A stretch of DNA of 64,000 nt from Sneathiella chinensis (GTDB lineage: Bacteria > Pseudomonadota > Alphaproteobacteria > Sneathiellales > Sneathiellaceae): NCBI RefSeq assembly GCF_012720115.1, contig NZ_VNWN01000006.1:248001-312000 (forward strand), written 5' to 3'. This document shows, one piece after another, positions 1 through 9,813 of the stretch. The notes beneath the pieces are model-generated. The model was not told the origin of the DNA, did no database searches, and saw only the letters and a list, made by a program, of their open reading frames with translations. Numbering within the stretch: the stretch's first letter is position 1; every line of letters starts with the position of its first letter. Both the position numbers and the translations under genes were made by a program.

Positions 1-1112
1 CGCCGTTTTTTGCCATGGAGGTCCTGAAGGCCGCCAACAAACGTGAGGCCGAGGGCAAGGTTGTCTATCATATGGAAATCGGGCAACCGGCCACCTCCGC
101 CCCCTCCAAGGTTACGGAAGCCGCGGAAAAGGCGCTTCGGGACACCTCCATCGGGTATACAGAGGCGCTCGGCATTCCGCCGCTTCGCAAGGCCATCGCA
201 GATCATTATGGCCGGATGTATAATATCGACCTTGATCCGGCGCGGGTGGTGGTTACCACGGGATCATCAACCGGCTTCATGCTGTCCTTCCTCAGCCTGT
301 TCAACGCAGGGGACCGGGTGGTTCTGGCCGATCCGGGATACCCGGCCTATCGCAACATCCTGTCGTCACTGGATATCGAGGCGGTGGGCATTCCCACGGG
401 GCCGGAAACCAATTTCCAGCCAAGCCCGGCCCTGATTGATGCCGTGCCGGGGCCGCTTCACGGATTGCTGGTCGCCAGTCCTTCCAACCCCACCGGCACC
501 ATGCTGTCCCCGACGGAATTGTCTGCGCTTGTCGATTATTGCCGGGACCGGGATATGCATTTTATCTCTGACGAAATTTATCACGGCTTGACCTATTCCG
601 GGGAAGCCAAAAGCGCCTTGTCCTATACGGATGACGTGGTGGTGATCAATTCCTTCTCGAAATACTTTTCCATGACCGGCTGGCGCCTTGGCTGGATGAT
701 TGTGCCGGAAGCACTGGTGGGAACCATTGAGCGACTGTCACAAAGCCTGTTCATTTCTGCCCCCAGCCTCAGCCAGTATGCGGCCATTGCGGCGTTTGAC
801 TGCACGGACGAACTGGAAGGGTACCGCGAGAATTATACCCGCAACCGGGCGATCCTGCTGGAAGAGTTGCCGAAGATGGGGCTGGACAAGCTGGCATCGG
901 CGGATGGGGCTTTCTATATCTACGCGGATGTGAGCCATCTTACGGATGACAGCATGGAGTTTTGCAAAAGAATGCTGGCGGAGACCGGGGTGGCGGCAAC
1001 GCCGGGCCTTGATTTCGATCCCAACCGGGGACAGGCCTATGTGCGCTTTTCCTTCGCCGGATCAACCGAGAGTGTCAAGGGCGCCATTGAGGCCTTGCGC
1101 GGCTGGCTATAA
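1..1112 (+). CDS. Class I/II pyridoxal-phosphate aminotransferase (5' end cut by window)
   Basis: Fold-type I aminotransferase that transfers an amino group using PLP; the substrate cannot be read from the sequence. The frame is open to the left edge and encodes Pro-Phe-Phe-Ala just before the Met codon at 15. This matches the usual family N-terminus, so the true start lies outside the window. Visible motifs are the substrate and cofactor region SPSNPTGT, the cofactor Asp in SDEIYHGL, and the Schiff-base Lys in NSFSKYFSMTGWRLGW. The remaining 365 residues are close to full family length. A bidirectional hairpin terminator follows and separates it from the convergent rne gene. Family confident, specificity unknown. 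Confidence 0.9.
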   Translation, partial: PFFAMEVLKAANKREAEGKVVYHMEIGQPATSAPSKVTEAAEKALRDTSIGYTEALGIPPLRKAIADHYGRMYNIDLDPARVVVTTGSSTGFMLSFLSLFNAGDRVVLADPGYPAYRNILSSLDIEAVGIPTGPETNFQPSPALIDAVPGPLHGLLVASPSNPTGTMLSPTELSALVDYCRDRDMHFISDEIYHGLTYSGEAKSALSYTDDVVVINSFSKYFSMTGWRLGWMIVPEALVGTIERLSQSLFISAPSLSQYAAIAAFDCTDELEGYRENYTRNRAILLEELPKMGLDKLASADGAFYIYADVSHLTDDSMEFCKRMLAETGVAATPGLDFDPNRGQAYVRFSFAGSTESVKGAIEALRGWL

Positions 1113-1171
1113 CCCGGCCCTGACGGCATTGGGGGCGGGAAAACACTTCCTCCGATGCGGAATATAGACAC

Positions 1172-1201
1172 AAAAAAGGGAGCCGATTGGCTCCCTTTTT
1201 T
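1172..1201. terminator. Bidirectional Rho-independent terminator
   Basis: A 7-bp perfect stem (GGGAGCC / GGCTCCC) with a 4-base loop is flanked by six A on the left and six T on the right. It can therefore stop both the aminotransferase transcript and the convergent rne transcript. Confidence 0.9.
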
Positions 1202-1215
1202 AATGGCTATCCGCC

Positions 1216-4182
1216 TTATCCGCGGTTGCGACGCCACCAGCCGGTCCGGCGGGGGCGCTTGGGCTTGTCTGCCGGTGCTTCCGCTTCGGCCGGGACAGGC
1301 TCTTCTGCGCCGACAGAGGCCACATCCAGAACCGCCGGTTCCTCGGCTTTCTGCTCGGCATCAGCGGCTGTTGCTGCAGGGGCTTCTTCGCCGGCAGCAG
1401 GCGTATCCGCCTGATCAGCCTTGGCAGCTTCCTGTGCCGGTTCTGCTTCGGCTTGAACGTCCGCTTTGCCTTCTGCATCCGCCGGCGTTTCCGCGACAGC
1501 TTCGGCCTCGACCTCAGCGGCAGGTTTGGCTGCCTTTGCCCGGCTCCGGGACGGACGCTTGGGTTTTTCCGGCTTGGCCGGTGCTTCTGCTTCTGCCTCT
1601 GCAGCCGGGGCGTCTGCCGCGTTTGCGTCAGCGGTCGGTTCGGCTGTTACGGCTTCCCCAGTATCCTGCTCAGCAGGCTTCTCAGCTTTCTTGCGGGGGG
1701 CGCGTCTGCGTTGGGGACGCACCTTTTCGGCGGTGTCCTCGGTGCTTGCGTCCTGTTCCGCTGCGGCTGGTGCCTCCTCGGTGCTTTCCGGGGCGGCTTC
1801 CTCAGGGGTAGCCGCGGCCGGAGCCTCTTCGGACGTTCCAGTCTCAGCCGTTGTTTCCGCCGGGGTTTCCGCGCCGTCTTCAGACGTGGATGCCTCTGCT
1901 GCGGGTTTGCGGGAACGACGACGACGCGGGCGCTTGGGTTTTTCCTCGCTCACATCGGTAGAGCCGTCTTCGCTCTGACCGGCTGCGGCCTCGGTTTCCG
2001 ATCCCTGTTCCGCATCGCTTGCAACGGAAATGGGGATGACAACCGCTTCACCATCCTCGGAAGAGGAGGCTGCATCCTGCTGATCGCCACCCTCGGTCTG
2101 CTCCTGAGAGCCGGAGCGGGACCGGCGACGACCGCCGCGTTTGCCTCTCCGGCGCTTGCGGGGCTCTTCCTCACCGGTGGTTTCCTCGGTGCTGTCCGCG
2201 TCCTGCGCTTCCTGCTCGTCAGATTCCGTACCGGCTTCGGCCTCGGCTCCCTGATCGTCGCGGGATTTGCGACGACGACGACGGCGGCGACGTTTGGCGG
2301 AAGCGCTTTCTTTCTCTTCCTTCTCTTCTTCGTCACCGTCAGTGTCGCTGTCTTCGAATTCTGCGATCCGCGGGGTTTCCCGTGCTTTTTCCGGGGGACG
2401 GCCCTGACTTTTCTCGCGTTCAATGGTGTGGTCATTCTGATTGATCGTGGGATCAGCCAGAATGATGATGGTCAGGCCGTAGACTGATTCAAGTTCCTGA
2501 ATGACAGCCCGCTTCTGGTTCAGAAGATAGATCGCCACATCCGTGTGAACGGTCACGGTGATCCGGGCACTTCTTTCACGAACGCCTTCTTCTTCAAGGG
2601 CGCGAATGATCAGCAGGGCCGTGCTTTCCACGGAGCGGACAAAGCCGGAGCCGCCGCAGGTGGGACAGACATTGGTGCTTGCCTCCAGGAAGGAGGGGCG
2701 CAGACGCTGCCGGGACATTTCCATCAGACCAAAGGGGCTGATCCGTCCGACCTGGATACGGGCACGGTCGGATTTCAGGCAATCCTTCATGCGCCGCTCA
2801 ACCGCCTTGTTGTTGCGGTTGTCATCCATGTCGATGAAGTCGATGACAATCAGACCGGCCAGATCCCGCAGGCGAAGCTGCCGGGCAATTTCCTCTGCCG
2901 CCTCAAGATTGGTCTTGATGGCGGTTTCCTCGATGCTCCGCTCCTTGGTGGCCTTGCCGGAGTTCACGTCGATGGAGACAAGCGCCTCGGTCGGATTGAT
3001 AACGATATAGCCGCCGGATTTCAGGTGCACTTCCGGGTTGTACATGGAGGCAAACTGCTGCTCTACCTGGAAACGGTGGAACAACGGAATGCGATCCCGG
3101 TAAGGCTGGACCTTCTTGGCGTGGCTGGGCATCAGCTTGCGCATGAAATCCTTGGCGATCCGGTAGCCGTTGTCGCCTTCAATCAGGATTTCACTGATAT
3201 CCTTGTTATAGAGGTCGCGAATGGACCGCTTGATCAGGTTCGCTTCCTCATAGACACAGGACGGTGCCATGGATTTCAGGGTCAGTTCGCGAATGTCATC
3301 CCACAAACGCAGCAGGAATTCATAGTCGCGCTTGATCTCGACCTTGGTCCGGTTCAGGCCCGCAGTCCGGATGATCACGCCAACGCCTTCGGGCACCTCC
3401 AGCTCTGAGGCGATTTTCTTCAGGCGTTTGCGGTCTGCCGGGCTGCTGATCTTGCGGCTGATACCACCGCCCCGGCCCGTGTTCGGCATCAGGACGCTGT
3501 ATCGGCCGGGTAGGGAGATATAAGTCGTCAGGGCTGCGCCCTTGTTACCGCGTTCTTCCTTGACCACCTGTACCAGCAGAATCTGGCGCCGCTTGATCAC
3601 TTCCTGAATTTTGTAGTTCCGCTTGGCCCGAGGTTTAAGCTCGGGTTCCACATCGTCGTCACCGCCCAGGTTCTCAACGTCATCCTCGCCGCCATCCTCG
3701 ATGGTTTCAAGGCCGCCAAGGGTATCGTCCTCGTCATCGACAAGGCCGTCTTCGTCATCATCGGAAGACCCGTTTCCGGTTTCGTCTGAGGAAGTGGTTT
3801 CGGAGGAGGGGGTGTCGGCTTCTGTTGCCGTTTCATCGGCAGAGCCGTTGGAAGCATCATCCGCATCGTCATCGTCGGCGAAGGCCTCGCGGGCTGCGGC
3901 GCTTTCCTGTTCAAGTAGCTGTTCCCGATCGGAAACAGGAACCTGATAGTAATCTGGGTGGATTTCAGAGAAGGGGAGGAAACCGTGTCGGTTGCCCCCA
4001 TATTCGACAAAGGCCGCCTGAAGCGAGGGTTCAACCCGTGTTACCTTTGCGAGATATATATTACCTTTTAGCTGTTTCTTGGCAGCCGTTTCATAATCAA
4101 ATTCTTCTAACCGTGTACCCTTGACGATAACAACGCGAGTCTCCTCGTCGTGAGTCGCGTCAATCAACATACGCGTAGCCAT
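1216..4182 (-). CDS. rne: Ribonuclease E/G family endoribonuclease (RNase E)
   Basis: Endoribonuclease central to mRNA decay and to rRNA/tRNA processing. The start is ATG at 4182 (MATRMLIDA), with GGAG seven bases upstream; the frame stays open further but only through a TTG codon. The S1 RNA-binding domain (about residues 35-240) is split by an Asp/Glu/Ser-rich insert at about 97-177, typical of alphaproteobacterial RNase E. Catalytic Asp residues sit in the DFIDMDDN stretch near 447 and the zinc-link CPTCGG near 505. From about residue 600 the protein is a low-complexity scaffold of Arg-rich blocks and Ala/Glu/Pro tracts, ending in a GWWRRNRG tail. Monocistronic, with a leader of several hundred bases. 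Confidence 0.97.
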   Translation of the reverse strand: MATRMLIDATHDEETRVVIVKGTRLEEFDYETAAKKQLKGNIYLAKVTRVEPSLQAAFVEYGGNRHGFLPFSEIHPDYYQVPVSDREQLLEQESAAAREAFADDDDADDASNGSADETATEADTPSSETTSSDETGNGSSDDDEDGLVDDEDDTLGGLETIEDGGEDDVENLGGDDDVEPELKPRAKRNYKIQEVIKRRQILLVQVVKEERGNKGAALTTYISLPGRYSVLMPNTGRGGGISRKISSPADRKRLKKIASELEVPEGVGVIIRTAGLNRTKVEIKRDYEFLLRLWDDIRELTLKSMAPSCVYEEANLIKRSIRDLYNKDISEILIEGDNGYRIAKDFMRKLMPSHAKKVQPYRDRIPLFHRFQVEQQFASMYNPEVHLKSGGYIVINPTEALVSIDVNSGKATKERSIEETAIKTNLEAAEEIARQLRLRDLAGLIVIDFIDMDDNRNNKAVERRMKDCLKSDRARIQVGRISPFGLMEMSRQRLRPSFLEASTNVCPTCGGSGFVRSVESTALLIIRALEEEGVRERSARITVTVHTDVAIYLLNQKRAVIQELESVYGLTIIILADPTINQNDHTIEREKSQGRPPEKARETPRIAEFEDSDTDGDEEEKEEKESASAKRRRRRRRRKSRDDQGAEAEAGTESDEQEAQDADSTEETTGEEEPRKRRRGKRGGRRRSRSGSQEQTEGGDQQDAASSSEDGEAVVIPISVASDAEQGSETEAAAGQSEDGSTDVSEEKPKRPRRRRSRKPAAEASTSEDGAETPAETTAETGTSEEAPAAATPEEAAPESTEEAPAAAEQDASTEDTAEKVRPQRRRAPRKKAEKPAEQDTGEAVTAEPTADANAADAPAAEAEAEAPAKPEKPKRPSRSRAKAAKPAAEVEAEAVAETPADAEGKADVQAEAEPAQEAAKADQADTPAAGEEAPAATAADAEQKAEEPAVLDVASVGAEEPVPAEAEAPADKPKRPRRTGWWRRNRG

Positions 4183-4735
4183 ATACAAGCTCCGTGACGG
4201 TGGTGTCCCATGTGAGAAAGAACAGAACCGTCAATTTTTTAGGGAAGTCGTTGGCGCCAGTACCATACGTCACACTTTGTGCAGCGAGCCTTTGATTTGA
4301 ATTGGCTCCATGCCGGCTGCCGATCCTGCCCTGACAGAAATAAATAATCAGAACAGAACGACTTCAGTTTCACTCCAATTTCTTTGCTTTGTCTTTAGCG
4401 CTGTTTCCAGACGCTCCGGGGACCGGTATACCGATGCCTGCAAGAGCTGTCGAAAACGGCGCCGCCCAAAAACACATATTTGTGACAGTGGGACTGACCA
4501 AAGAAACTCACGGCTTGATGATAGTTACTTGGCCACAACATAACAAACGAATAATGACGGGGGACAAAAAAAAGTTGTCGAATTTTTATCCACCGTTGAT
4601 CGACTGTTCCGGTCCTTGTAATTTGTTAAGGGAATTCGCGGTATAGTCCGGTAGTTGTTAATTACAGGACGGATCGGTTATGCTGGATGCAGGCATTGTC
4701 GTATCGGTTTACGAATAAAGGTGGCGCCTCCTGTT
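4183..4735. other. Divergent intergenic region, rne / amidase
   Basis: About 550 bases without a convincing gene. On the minus strand it must hold the rne promoter and 5' leader; rne leaders are autoregulatory in enterobacteria, but no such element is recognised here. On the plus strand it holds the amidase promoter. Short frames are present but lack codon bias or recognisable domains. Confidence 0.6.
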
Positions 4736-5944
4736 ATGATTGGATTGGCTGGTTTGTTTCGAAGTGTACAGCTTTTGGCTGGTGTTCTGCTGGTGATCGG
4801 GACCCTGACGTCCGCCGCCGTTGCGGCGCGGACGACGGTGACGGATGTCCGTCTTGGTATCCATGCGGACAAGACCCGCTTTGTCATGGAGGTCAGCGAA
4901 AAGCCTGATTTCCGGCTGTTCTACCTGAATAATCCCTATCGTATCGTCATCGACATGCAGGAACTGGATTGGGAAGTGCCGGATAGCAAGGGCCGGACCA
5001 GTGCCGGGCTGGTGCAGCAATACCGGTACGGATTGTTTCGCCGGGGCACATCCCGGGTGGTGCTGGATTTCAAGCAGCCGGTGAAGGTTCTGAAACAGGT
5101 GATCCTGCCGCCGGGCGAGGGGAAACCCTATCGCTTTTTCATTGATATCCAGAAAACGTCTGACGGCGAATTCCAGCAGGCGGTAGAGGCCAGCCGGAAT
5201 GTCCAGTTGGCGTCCTTGCCGAAGGAAACAAAAACGGTTGCTGAAATCATCAAGAACCAGAAACACACCATCGTGGTGGATGCGGGCCACGGCGGGATTG
5301 ATCCCGGCGCCATCGGCAAAAGCGGGGTTCATGAAAAGAAGCTGACCCTGGCGGTCGCCCAGCGGCTGGCCCGTATCCTGAAAAGCCGGGGGGATTATAA
5401 TGTCGTCATGACCCGTGATGACGACACCTTCCTCAGCCTGAAAGAGCGGGTCAATGTGGCCCGGAACGTCAAGGCGGACCTGTTTATCTCGGTTCATGCG
5501 GATTCTATTGGCCGGGCCGATGTGCGGGGCTCCACCGTTTATACACTGTCGGAAACCGCCTCCGACAAGGAGGCCGAGGCACTGGCCAGCAGCCATAACA
5601 AGTCGGATATCATTGCCGGGGTTGATCTGGATGAACAGGACGACACCGTGCAGGGCATCCTGATCGATCTGGCGCAGCGGGAAACCATGAATTTCTCGGT
5701 CAAGTTCGCGAAATACCTGATTCCCGAAATCGCCCAGTCCGGCATGAAGCTGGGCAGCAGGTCCCACCGCTTTGCCGGTTTCCGGGTCTTGAAAGCGCCC
5801 GATGTCCCTTCGGTCCTTGTGGAACTGGGATATCTGTCAAACCGTCAGGATGAGAAAATCCTAAAATCCGATAACGGTCAGGAGAAGCTGGCCCGCTCCA
5901 TCGCGGCGGCGGTGGACAAGTATTTCGGGACCATCAAGCCATGA
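4736..5944 (+). CDS. N-acetylmuramoyl-L-alanine amidase with AMIN domain (AmiC-like)
   Basis: Periplasmic zinc amidase that cleaves the bond between MurNAc and the stem peptide, normally for septal peptidoglycan splitting. The ATG at 4736 is preferred over an upstream in-frame codon at 4655. It has an AAAGGTGG-like ribosome site and gives a clean signal peptide ending near TSAAVAA. An AMIN targeting domain (about 35-135) is followed by an Amidase_3 domain (about 180-395). Zinc and catalytic motifs are visible: VVDAGHGG, the Glu of GVHEKKLT, FISVHADS and VLVELGYLSN. The neighbouring PBP1A gene fits a cell-wall cluster. Confidence 0.94.
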   Translation: MIGLAGLFRSVQLLAGVLLVIGTLTSAAVAARTTVTDVRLGIHADKTRFVMEVSEKPDFRLFYLNNPYRIVIDMQELDWEVPDSKGRTSAGLVQQYRYGLFRRGTSRVVLDFKQPVKVLKQVILPPGEGKPYRFFIDIQKTSDGEFQQAVEASRNVQLASLPKETKTVAEIIKNQKHTIVVDAGHGGIDPGAIGKSGVHEKKLTLAVAQRLARILKSRGDYNVVMTRDDDTFLSLKERVNVARNVKADLFISVHADSIGRADVRGSTVYTLSETASDKEAEALASSHNKSDIIAGVDLDEQDDTVQGILIDLAQRETMNFSVKFAKYLIPEIAQSGMKLGSRSHRFAGFRVLKAPDVPSVLVELGYLSNRQDEKILKSDNGQEKLARSIAAAVDKYFGTIKP

Positions 5945-6069
5945 ATATGCCACACACAAACAATAAAACGGCGCCAAGATAAAGATTTTGCTGGGGATCA
6001 CACTAATATCCCTTTAGGGAAGGCCCCATGTGGGGATGGCCCCGGCGGCCCGAAAGGTAAAGTTTTGGT

Positions 6070-8499
6070 ATGAAGAAACTGTTGAAAATTATGGTGGTGC
6101 TTTTCTGTTTGCTGATCCTTGGCGGATTGGCGGCAGGCGGGGCTGTTTTCTATGGTTTCTGGCATTTCGGCAAGGGGCTGCCTGATTACGCGCAGCTTGC
6201 CAGTTACGAGCCGCCGGTCATGACCCGGGTTCATGCGGCAGATGGCAGCCTGATTGCGGAATATGCCCGCGAAAAGCGCCTGTTCGTTCCTATCGAGGCA
6301 ATCCCGAAACGGGTAACACAGGCTTTTCTGGCGGCAGAAGACCAGAATTTCTATGAGCATTTCGGAATTGACCTGAAGGGCATTGCGCGGGCGATGCTTG
6401 TAAACGTACAGAATATCGGTCAGGGGCGCCGTCTGGTCGGGGCCTCGACGATTACCCAGCAGGTGGCAAAGAACATGCTGCTGACCAACGAGGTTTCCTA
6501 CGAGCGCAAGGCGAAAGAGGCCATTCTGGCCATCCGTATTGAACGCTCCCTGCCGAAAGACCGTATCCTTGAACTGTACCTGAACGAAATCTTTCTGGGG
6601 CATCGGGCCTATGGGGTGGCCGCGGCGGCCCTGTTCTATTTTGACAAGGCCATGAACGAATTGACAGTGGCCGAGGCCGCCTATCTTGGCGCCTTGCCCA
6701 AGGCCCCCAACAACTATAACCCGTTCCGCTTTCCCGATCGGGCGCTTAGCCGCCGGAACTGGGTCATTTCCCGGATGCTGGAAGAAAAGTTCATCACGCC
6801 GGAACAGGCCGAAGAAGCCATTGCAACGCCGCTGAATGTGCAGCGGGGCCGCCATGCAGAAGTATTCAAGGCCGAATGGTTTGTCGAGCAGGTCCGCCGT
6901 GAACTGTTTGACCTGTATGGCAGCGAAGGCCTGTATGACGGTGGCCTGTCCGTTCGGACCACCATGCAGACCGCCTACCAGAAACTGGGGGAACAGGTCC
7001 TGCGGGATGGCCTTCGGACCTATGATCGTCGTCATGGCTGGCGCGGTCCGATCGCGTCCGTGGACATTGCCGAAAACTGGCTGGAGGCCCTGCAGGCGGT
7101 TCAGGAACCGGCCGGGCTTACCCCGTGGGAGTTGGCGGTTGTTCTTGAGGTTGGCGCCAAGGAGGTGCTGATTGGCCTGAAAAGCGAGGACAAGGGCCGT
7201 ATTCCGTTTGATGAAATGAAATGGGCGCGCCCGTGGCTGAAAGGCCAGAAGGTGGGCCGCAGTCCGGGTAAGCCGTCGGATGTCTTGTCCGTTGGGGATG
7301 TGGTCGCCGTGACCCGTCTGGAAGGGGAGGGTGTACCTACCGGAACCTTTGGTCTGGAACAGATCCCCGCTGTATCCGGTGCGTTGGTGGCGATGGACCC
7401 CCATACGGGGCGTGTTCACGCCCTTGTTGGAGGATGGAGCCCGGAGCTGTCCAAGTTTAACCGGGCGGTTCAGGCCCTGCGCCAGCCGGGGTCGGCCTTC
7501 AAGCCGTTTGTGTATGCCGCGGCCCTTGATAACGGCTTCAGCCCCGTGGACAAGGTGATGGATGGCCCGTTCGTCCTGAACCAGCCCAATGGCGAGCGGT
7601 GGAAGCCGTCCAACTATACCAACCGGTTCTATGGGCCGAGCACCCTCCGGCTCGGGATTGAGAAATCCCGCAACCTGATGACGGTCCGTCTGGCCCGTTC
7701 TGTGGGGATGGATGTGGTGTCCGATTATGCCGGGCGGTTCGGTATTGATGACAATCTGCAGCCGACCCTTGCCATGTCCCTCGGGGCCATGGAAACAACC
7801 CTGCTGAAAATGACAACGGCCTATGCCGAACTGGTCAATGGCGGCAAGGAAATCGTGCCGACCCTGATCGACCGGGTTCAGGATCGCCGGGGCCATGCCA
7901 TCTACAAGCATGATACCCGCCCCTGTGACGGCTGTTTCGCTGCCAGTTGGCATGAACAGGAAGAACCGGTCATTCCTGACAACCGGACACAGGTGATTTC
8001 ACCGGCAACGGCCTATCAGGTGGTATCCATGCTGGAAGGTGTTGTGCTGCGGGGAACCGGGCGGAAGGTTGCCGCAGTGGGCAAGCCGCTTGCCGGCAAG
8101 ACCGGCACCACCAATGATGCCCGTGACGCATGGTTCGTCGGTTTCTCACCGGACCTTGCGGTGGGGATCTATGTGGGGTTTGACAATCCGCGCACCCTTG
8201 GCCCCAAGGAAGGCGGCAGTGGCGTGGCCTCGCCGATTTTCCGGGACTTCATGGCCGGGGCGCTGAAAGACAAGCCGTCCATTCCGTTCCGGGTGCCGGA
8301 AGGTATTCGCCTTGTCCGGGTCAATTCCGTGACCGGCGAGCCAGCCCGTCCCGGTGACCGGGGTGTGATCCTTGAGGCCTTCAAGATTGATCAGGGCGGA
8401 AGACAGGCGGTTCTGGATGGTTCCGACGATGGCGGGCCCCGCCTTCCCGTGGGAGCCGGGGCACCTTCGACGACTTTTGGTCCGGGCGGTCTTTACTGA
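6070..8499 (+). CDS. mrcA: Penicillin-binding protein 1A (bifunctional transglycosylase/transpeptidase)
   Basis: Inner-membrane class A PBP that polymerises glycan strands and cross-links them. An N-terminal membrane anchor (about 8-32) is followed by a GT51 domain with catalytic Glu near residue 90 (AAEDQNFYEHFG) and the GASTITQQVAKNM motif. The transpeptidase domain has SAFK with the acyl-ester Ser near 475, SRN near 532 and KTGTTN near 677. Its 809 residues are normal for PBP1A. It lies downstream of the amidase, with prfB 60 bases further on. Confidence 0.96.
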   Translation: MKKLLKIMVVLFCLLILGGLAAGGAVFYGFWHFGKGLPDYAQLASYEPPVMTRVHAADGSLIAEYAREKRLFVPIEAIPKRVTQAFLAAEDQNFYEHFGIDLKGIARAMLVNVQNIGQGRRLVGASTITQQVAKNMLLTNEVSYERKAKEAILAIRIERSLPKDRILELYLNEIFLGHRAYGVAAAALFYFDKAMNELTVAEAAYLGALPKAPNNYNPFRFPDRALSRRNWVISRMLEEKFITPEQAEEAIATPLNVQRGRHAEVFKAEWFVEQVRRELFDLYGSEGLYDGGLSVRTTMQTAYQKLGEQVLRDGLRTYDRRHGWRGPIASVDIAENWLEALQAVQEPAGLTPWELAVVLEVGAKEVLIGLKSEDKGRIPFDEMKWARPWLKGQKVGRSPGKPSDVLSVGDVVAVTRLEGEGVPTGTFGLEQIPAVSGALVAMDPHTGRVHALVGGWSPELSKFNRAVQALRQPGSAFKPFVYAAALDNGFSPVDKVMDGPFVLNQPNGERWKPSNYTNRFYGPSTLRLGIEKSRNLMTVRLARSVGMDVVSDYAGRFGIDDNLQPTLAMSLGAMETTLLKMTTAYAELVNGGKEIVPTLIDRVQDRRGHAIYKHDTRPCDGCFAASWHEQEEPVIPDNRTQVISPATAYQVVSMLEGVVLRGTGRKVAAVGKPLAGKTGTTNDARDAWFVGFSPDLAVGIYVGFDNPRTLGPKEGGSGVASPIFRDFMAGALKDKPSIPFRVPEGIRLVRVNSVTGEPARPGDRGVILEAFKIDQGGRQAVLDGSDDGGPRLPVGAGAPSTTFGPGGLY

Positions 8500-8559
8500 T
8501 CGGTCTGTAACGACTAGTTTCTGGCCCCAAACGAATAATTCTTTGAAAATGGAGTGACT

Positions 8560-9679
8560 ATGCGCGCCGAACATCAGGCTCTTGTCGATGAAATCAAGCA
8601 GGCTATGGCCCTGCTGAGGAGGTATCTTTGACTGGGATAAGGCTCTTCGTCGTCTCGACGAACTGAATTCCCTGGTTGAGGATCCGGACCTTTGGAACAA
8701 TGCGTCCAAGGCCCAGGCCCTTATGCGGGAGCGAACCTCCCTTGAAAACGCGATCAACAGCTACAAGCGCGTTGCGCAGGACCTTGAAGACACGGTCGAG
8801 CTGATCGAGCTTGCCGAGATGGAAGACGACGAGGATACCCTGCAGGAAGCAGAGGCCGCCCTCAAGGACCTTCATACGGAAGTCGAGCGCCGCCGTGTGG
8901 AAAGCATGCTGTCCGGTGAAGTGGACGCCAACGACTGCTATGTTGAAATTCATGCCGGGGCCGGGGGAACGGAATCCCAGGACTGGGCACAGATTCTGCT
9001 GCGCATGTATACCCGCTGGGCAGAGCAGCATGGCTGCAAGGTCAAGATTTTGGAAGAAAGCCCGGGCGAAGAAGCGGGGCTTAAATCCGTCACGATCGAG
9101 GTCAACGGCGAGAACGCCTATGGCTGGCTGAAAACGGAAAGCGGTGTGCACCGTCTTGTGCGGATTTCCCCGTTCGATTCCAACGCCCGCCGCCATACCA
9201 GTTTTACGTCGGTCGGCGTGTTTCCGGTTATTGACGATGATATCGAAATTGATATCGACGAAAAGGACCTGCGCATCGATACCTATCGGGCATCCGGTGC
9301 CGGCGGTCAGCACGTTAACCGGACGGAATCGGCGATCCGTATCACGCATATCCCAACCAACGTGGTTGTGCAGTGTCAGAACGACCGGTCCCAGCACAAG
9401 AACCGCGCTGCGGCCATGAAGATGCTGAAATCCCGTTTGTATGAACTGGAAATGCAGAAGCGGGACGAGGCCGCCGCCGAAACCCGTGGGCAGCAGACCG
9501 ACATCGGCTGGGGTCACCAGATTCGATCCTATGTCCTGCATCCTTACCAGATGGTCAAGGACCTGCGGACCGGGGTTGAAAAAGGCAACGCCCAAGGCGT
9601 TCTTGATGGTGATCTTGATGATTACCTTGCCGCCGCCCTGTCGCAGCGGATCGGTGAAGGAAACGAAAGCGAGGCCTGA
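8560..9679 (+). CDS. prfB: Peptide chain release factor 2, with programmed +1 frameshift
   Basis: RF2 reads UGA and UAA stop codons and triggers peptide release. The start is ATG at 8560, five bases after GGAG. Twenty-three codons run to an in-frame TGA at 8629; reading then resumes one base later (GAC at 8630) and continues to 9679, giving 372 residues in all. The specificity tripeptide SPF is present (VRISPFDSN). The catalytic GGQ is in ASGAGGQHVNR near residue 248, almost where E. coli has it. A search for simple open frames finds only the second part, beginning at an internal Met at 8723. A terminator follows. Confidence 0.97.
8617..8632 (+). promoter_or_regulatory. prfB: prfB programmed +1 frameshift site
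   Basis: The bases read AGG-AGG-TAT-CTT-TGA-C. This is an internal Shine-Dalgarno-like AGGAGG, a three-base spacer, a slippery CTT codon and a TGA followed by C, the weak termination context. The layout and spacing are those known from E. coli prfB, where low RF2 makes the ribosome slip forward and so autoregulates RF2 synthesis. Confidence 0.96.
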
Positions 9680-9702
9680 TCGGCCCTGTTTTTTACATCA
9701 GA

Positions 9703-9732
9703 AAAGTCCTGCCATCCGGCAGGGCTTTTTTT
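9703..9732 (+). terminator. Rho-independent terminator of prfB
   Basis: Stem AAGTCCTGCC / GGCAGGGCTT (one G-T pair), a four-base loop and a run of T. It sits 24 bases after the prfB stop. Confidence 0.9.
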
Positions 9733-9756
9733 GTGGGGCAGGGACCATGAGCGCAA

Positions 9757-9784
9757 AGAAAAAGGCCGGCGAGAACGCCGGCCT
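9757..9784 (-). terminator. Rho-independent terminator of icd
   Basis: Seven-base perfect stem (GGCCGGC at 9764-9770 and GCCGGCC at 9777-9783) with a six-base loop. On the minus strand it is followed by a T-rich run, 30 bases after the icd stop. Confidence 0.85.
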
Positions 9785-9813
9785 TCTGTCTTTTTCCTGT
9801 CGGAAGCTGGGGG

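Noticed and set aside
4616-4648. TTGTTA / TATAGT as the amidase promoter
   Set aside because: Possible boxes are separated by 13 or 20 bases, outside the usual range, so the promoter is not called.
5998-7953. 651-residue minus-strand open frame opposite mrcA
   Set aside because: It lies wholly antisense to a complete PBP1A gene with all catalytic motifs; its Gly/His/Pro/Gln-rich translation shows no domain and is a GC-rich codon-position artefact.
8723-9679. RF2 starting at the Met codon 8723
   Set aside because: That start removes about 55 residues of the N-terminal domain; the upstream frame plus the +1 shift site restores a full-length RF2.
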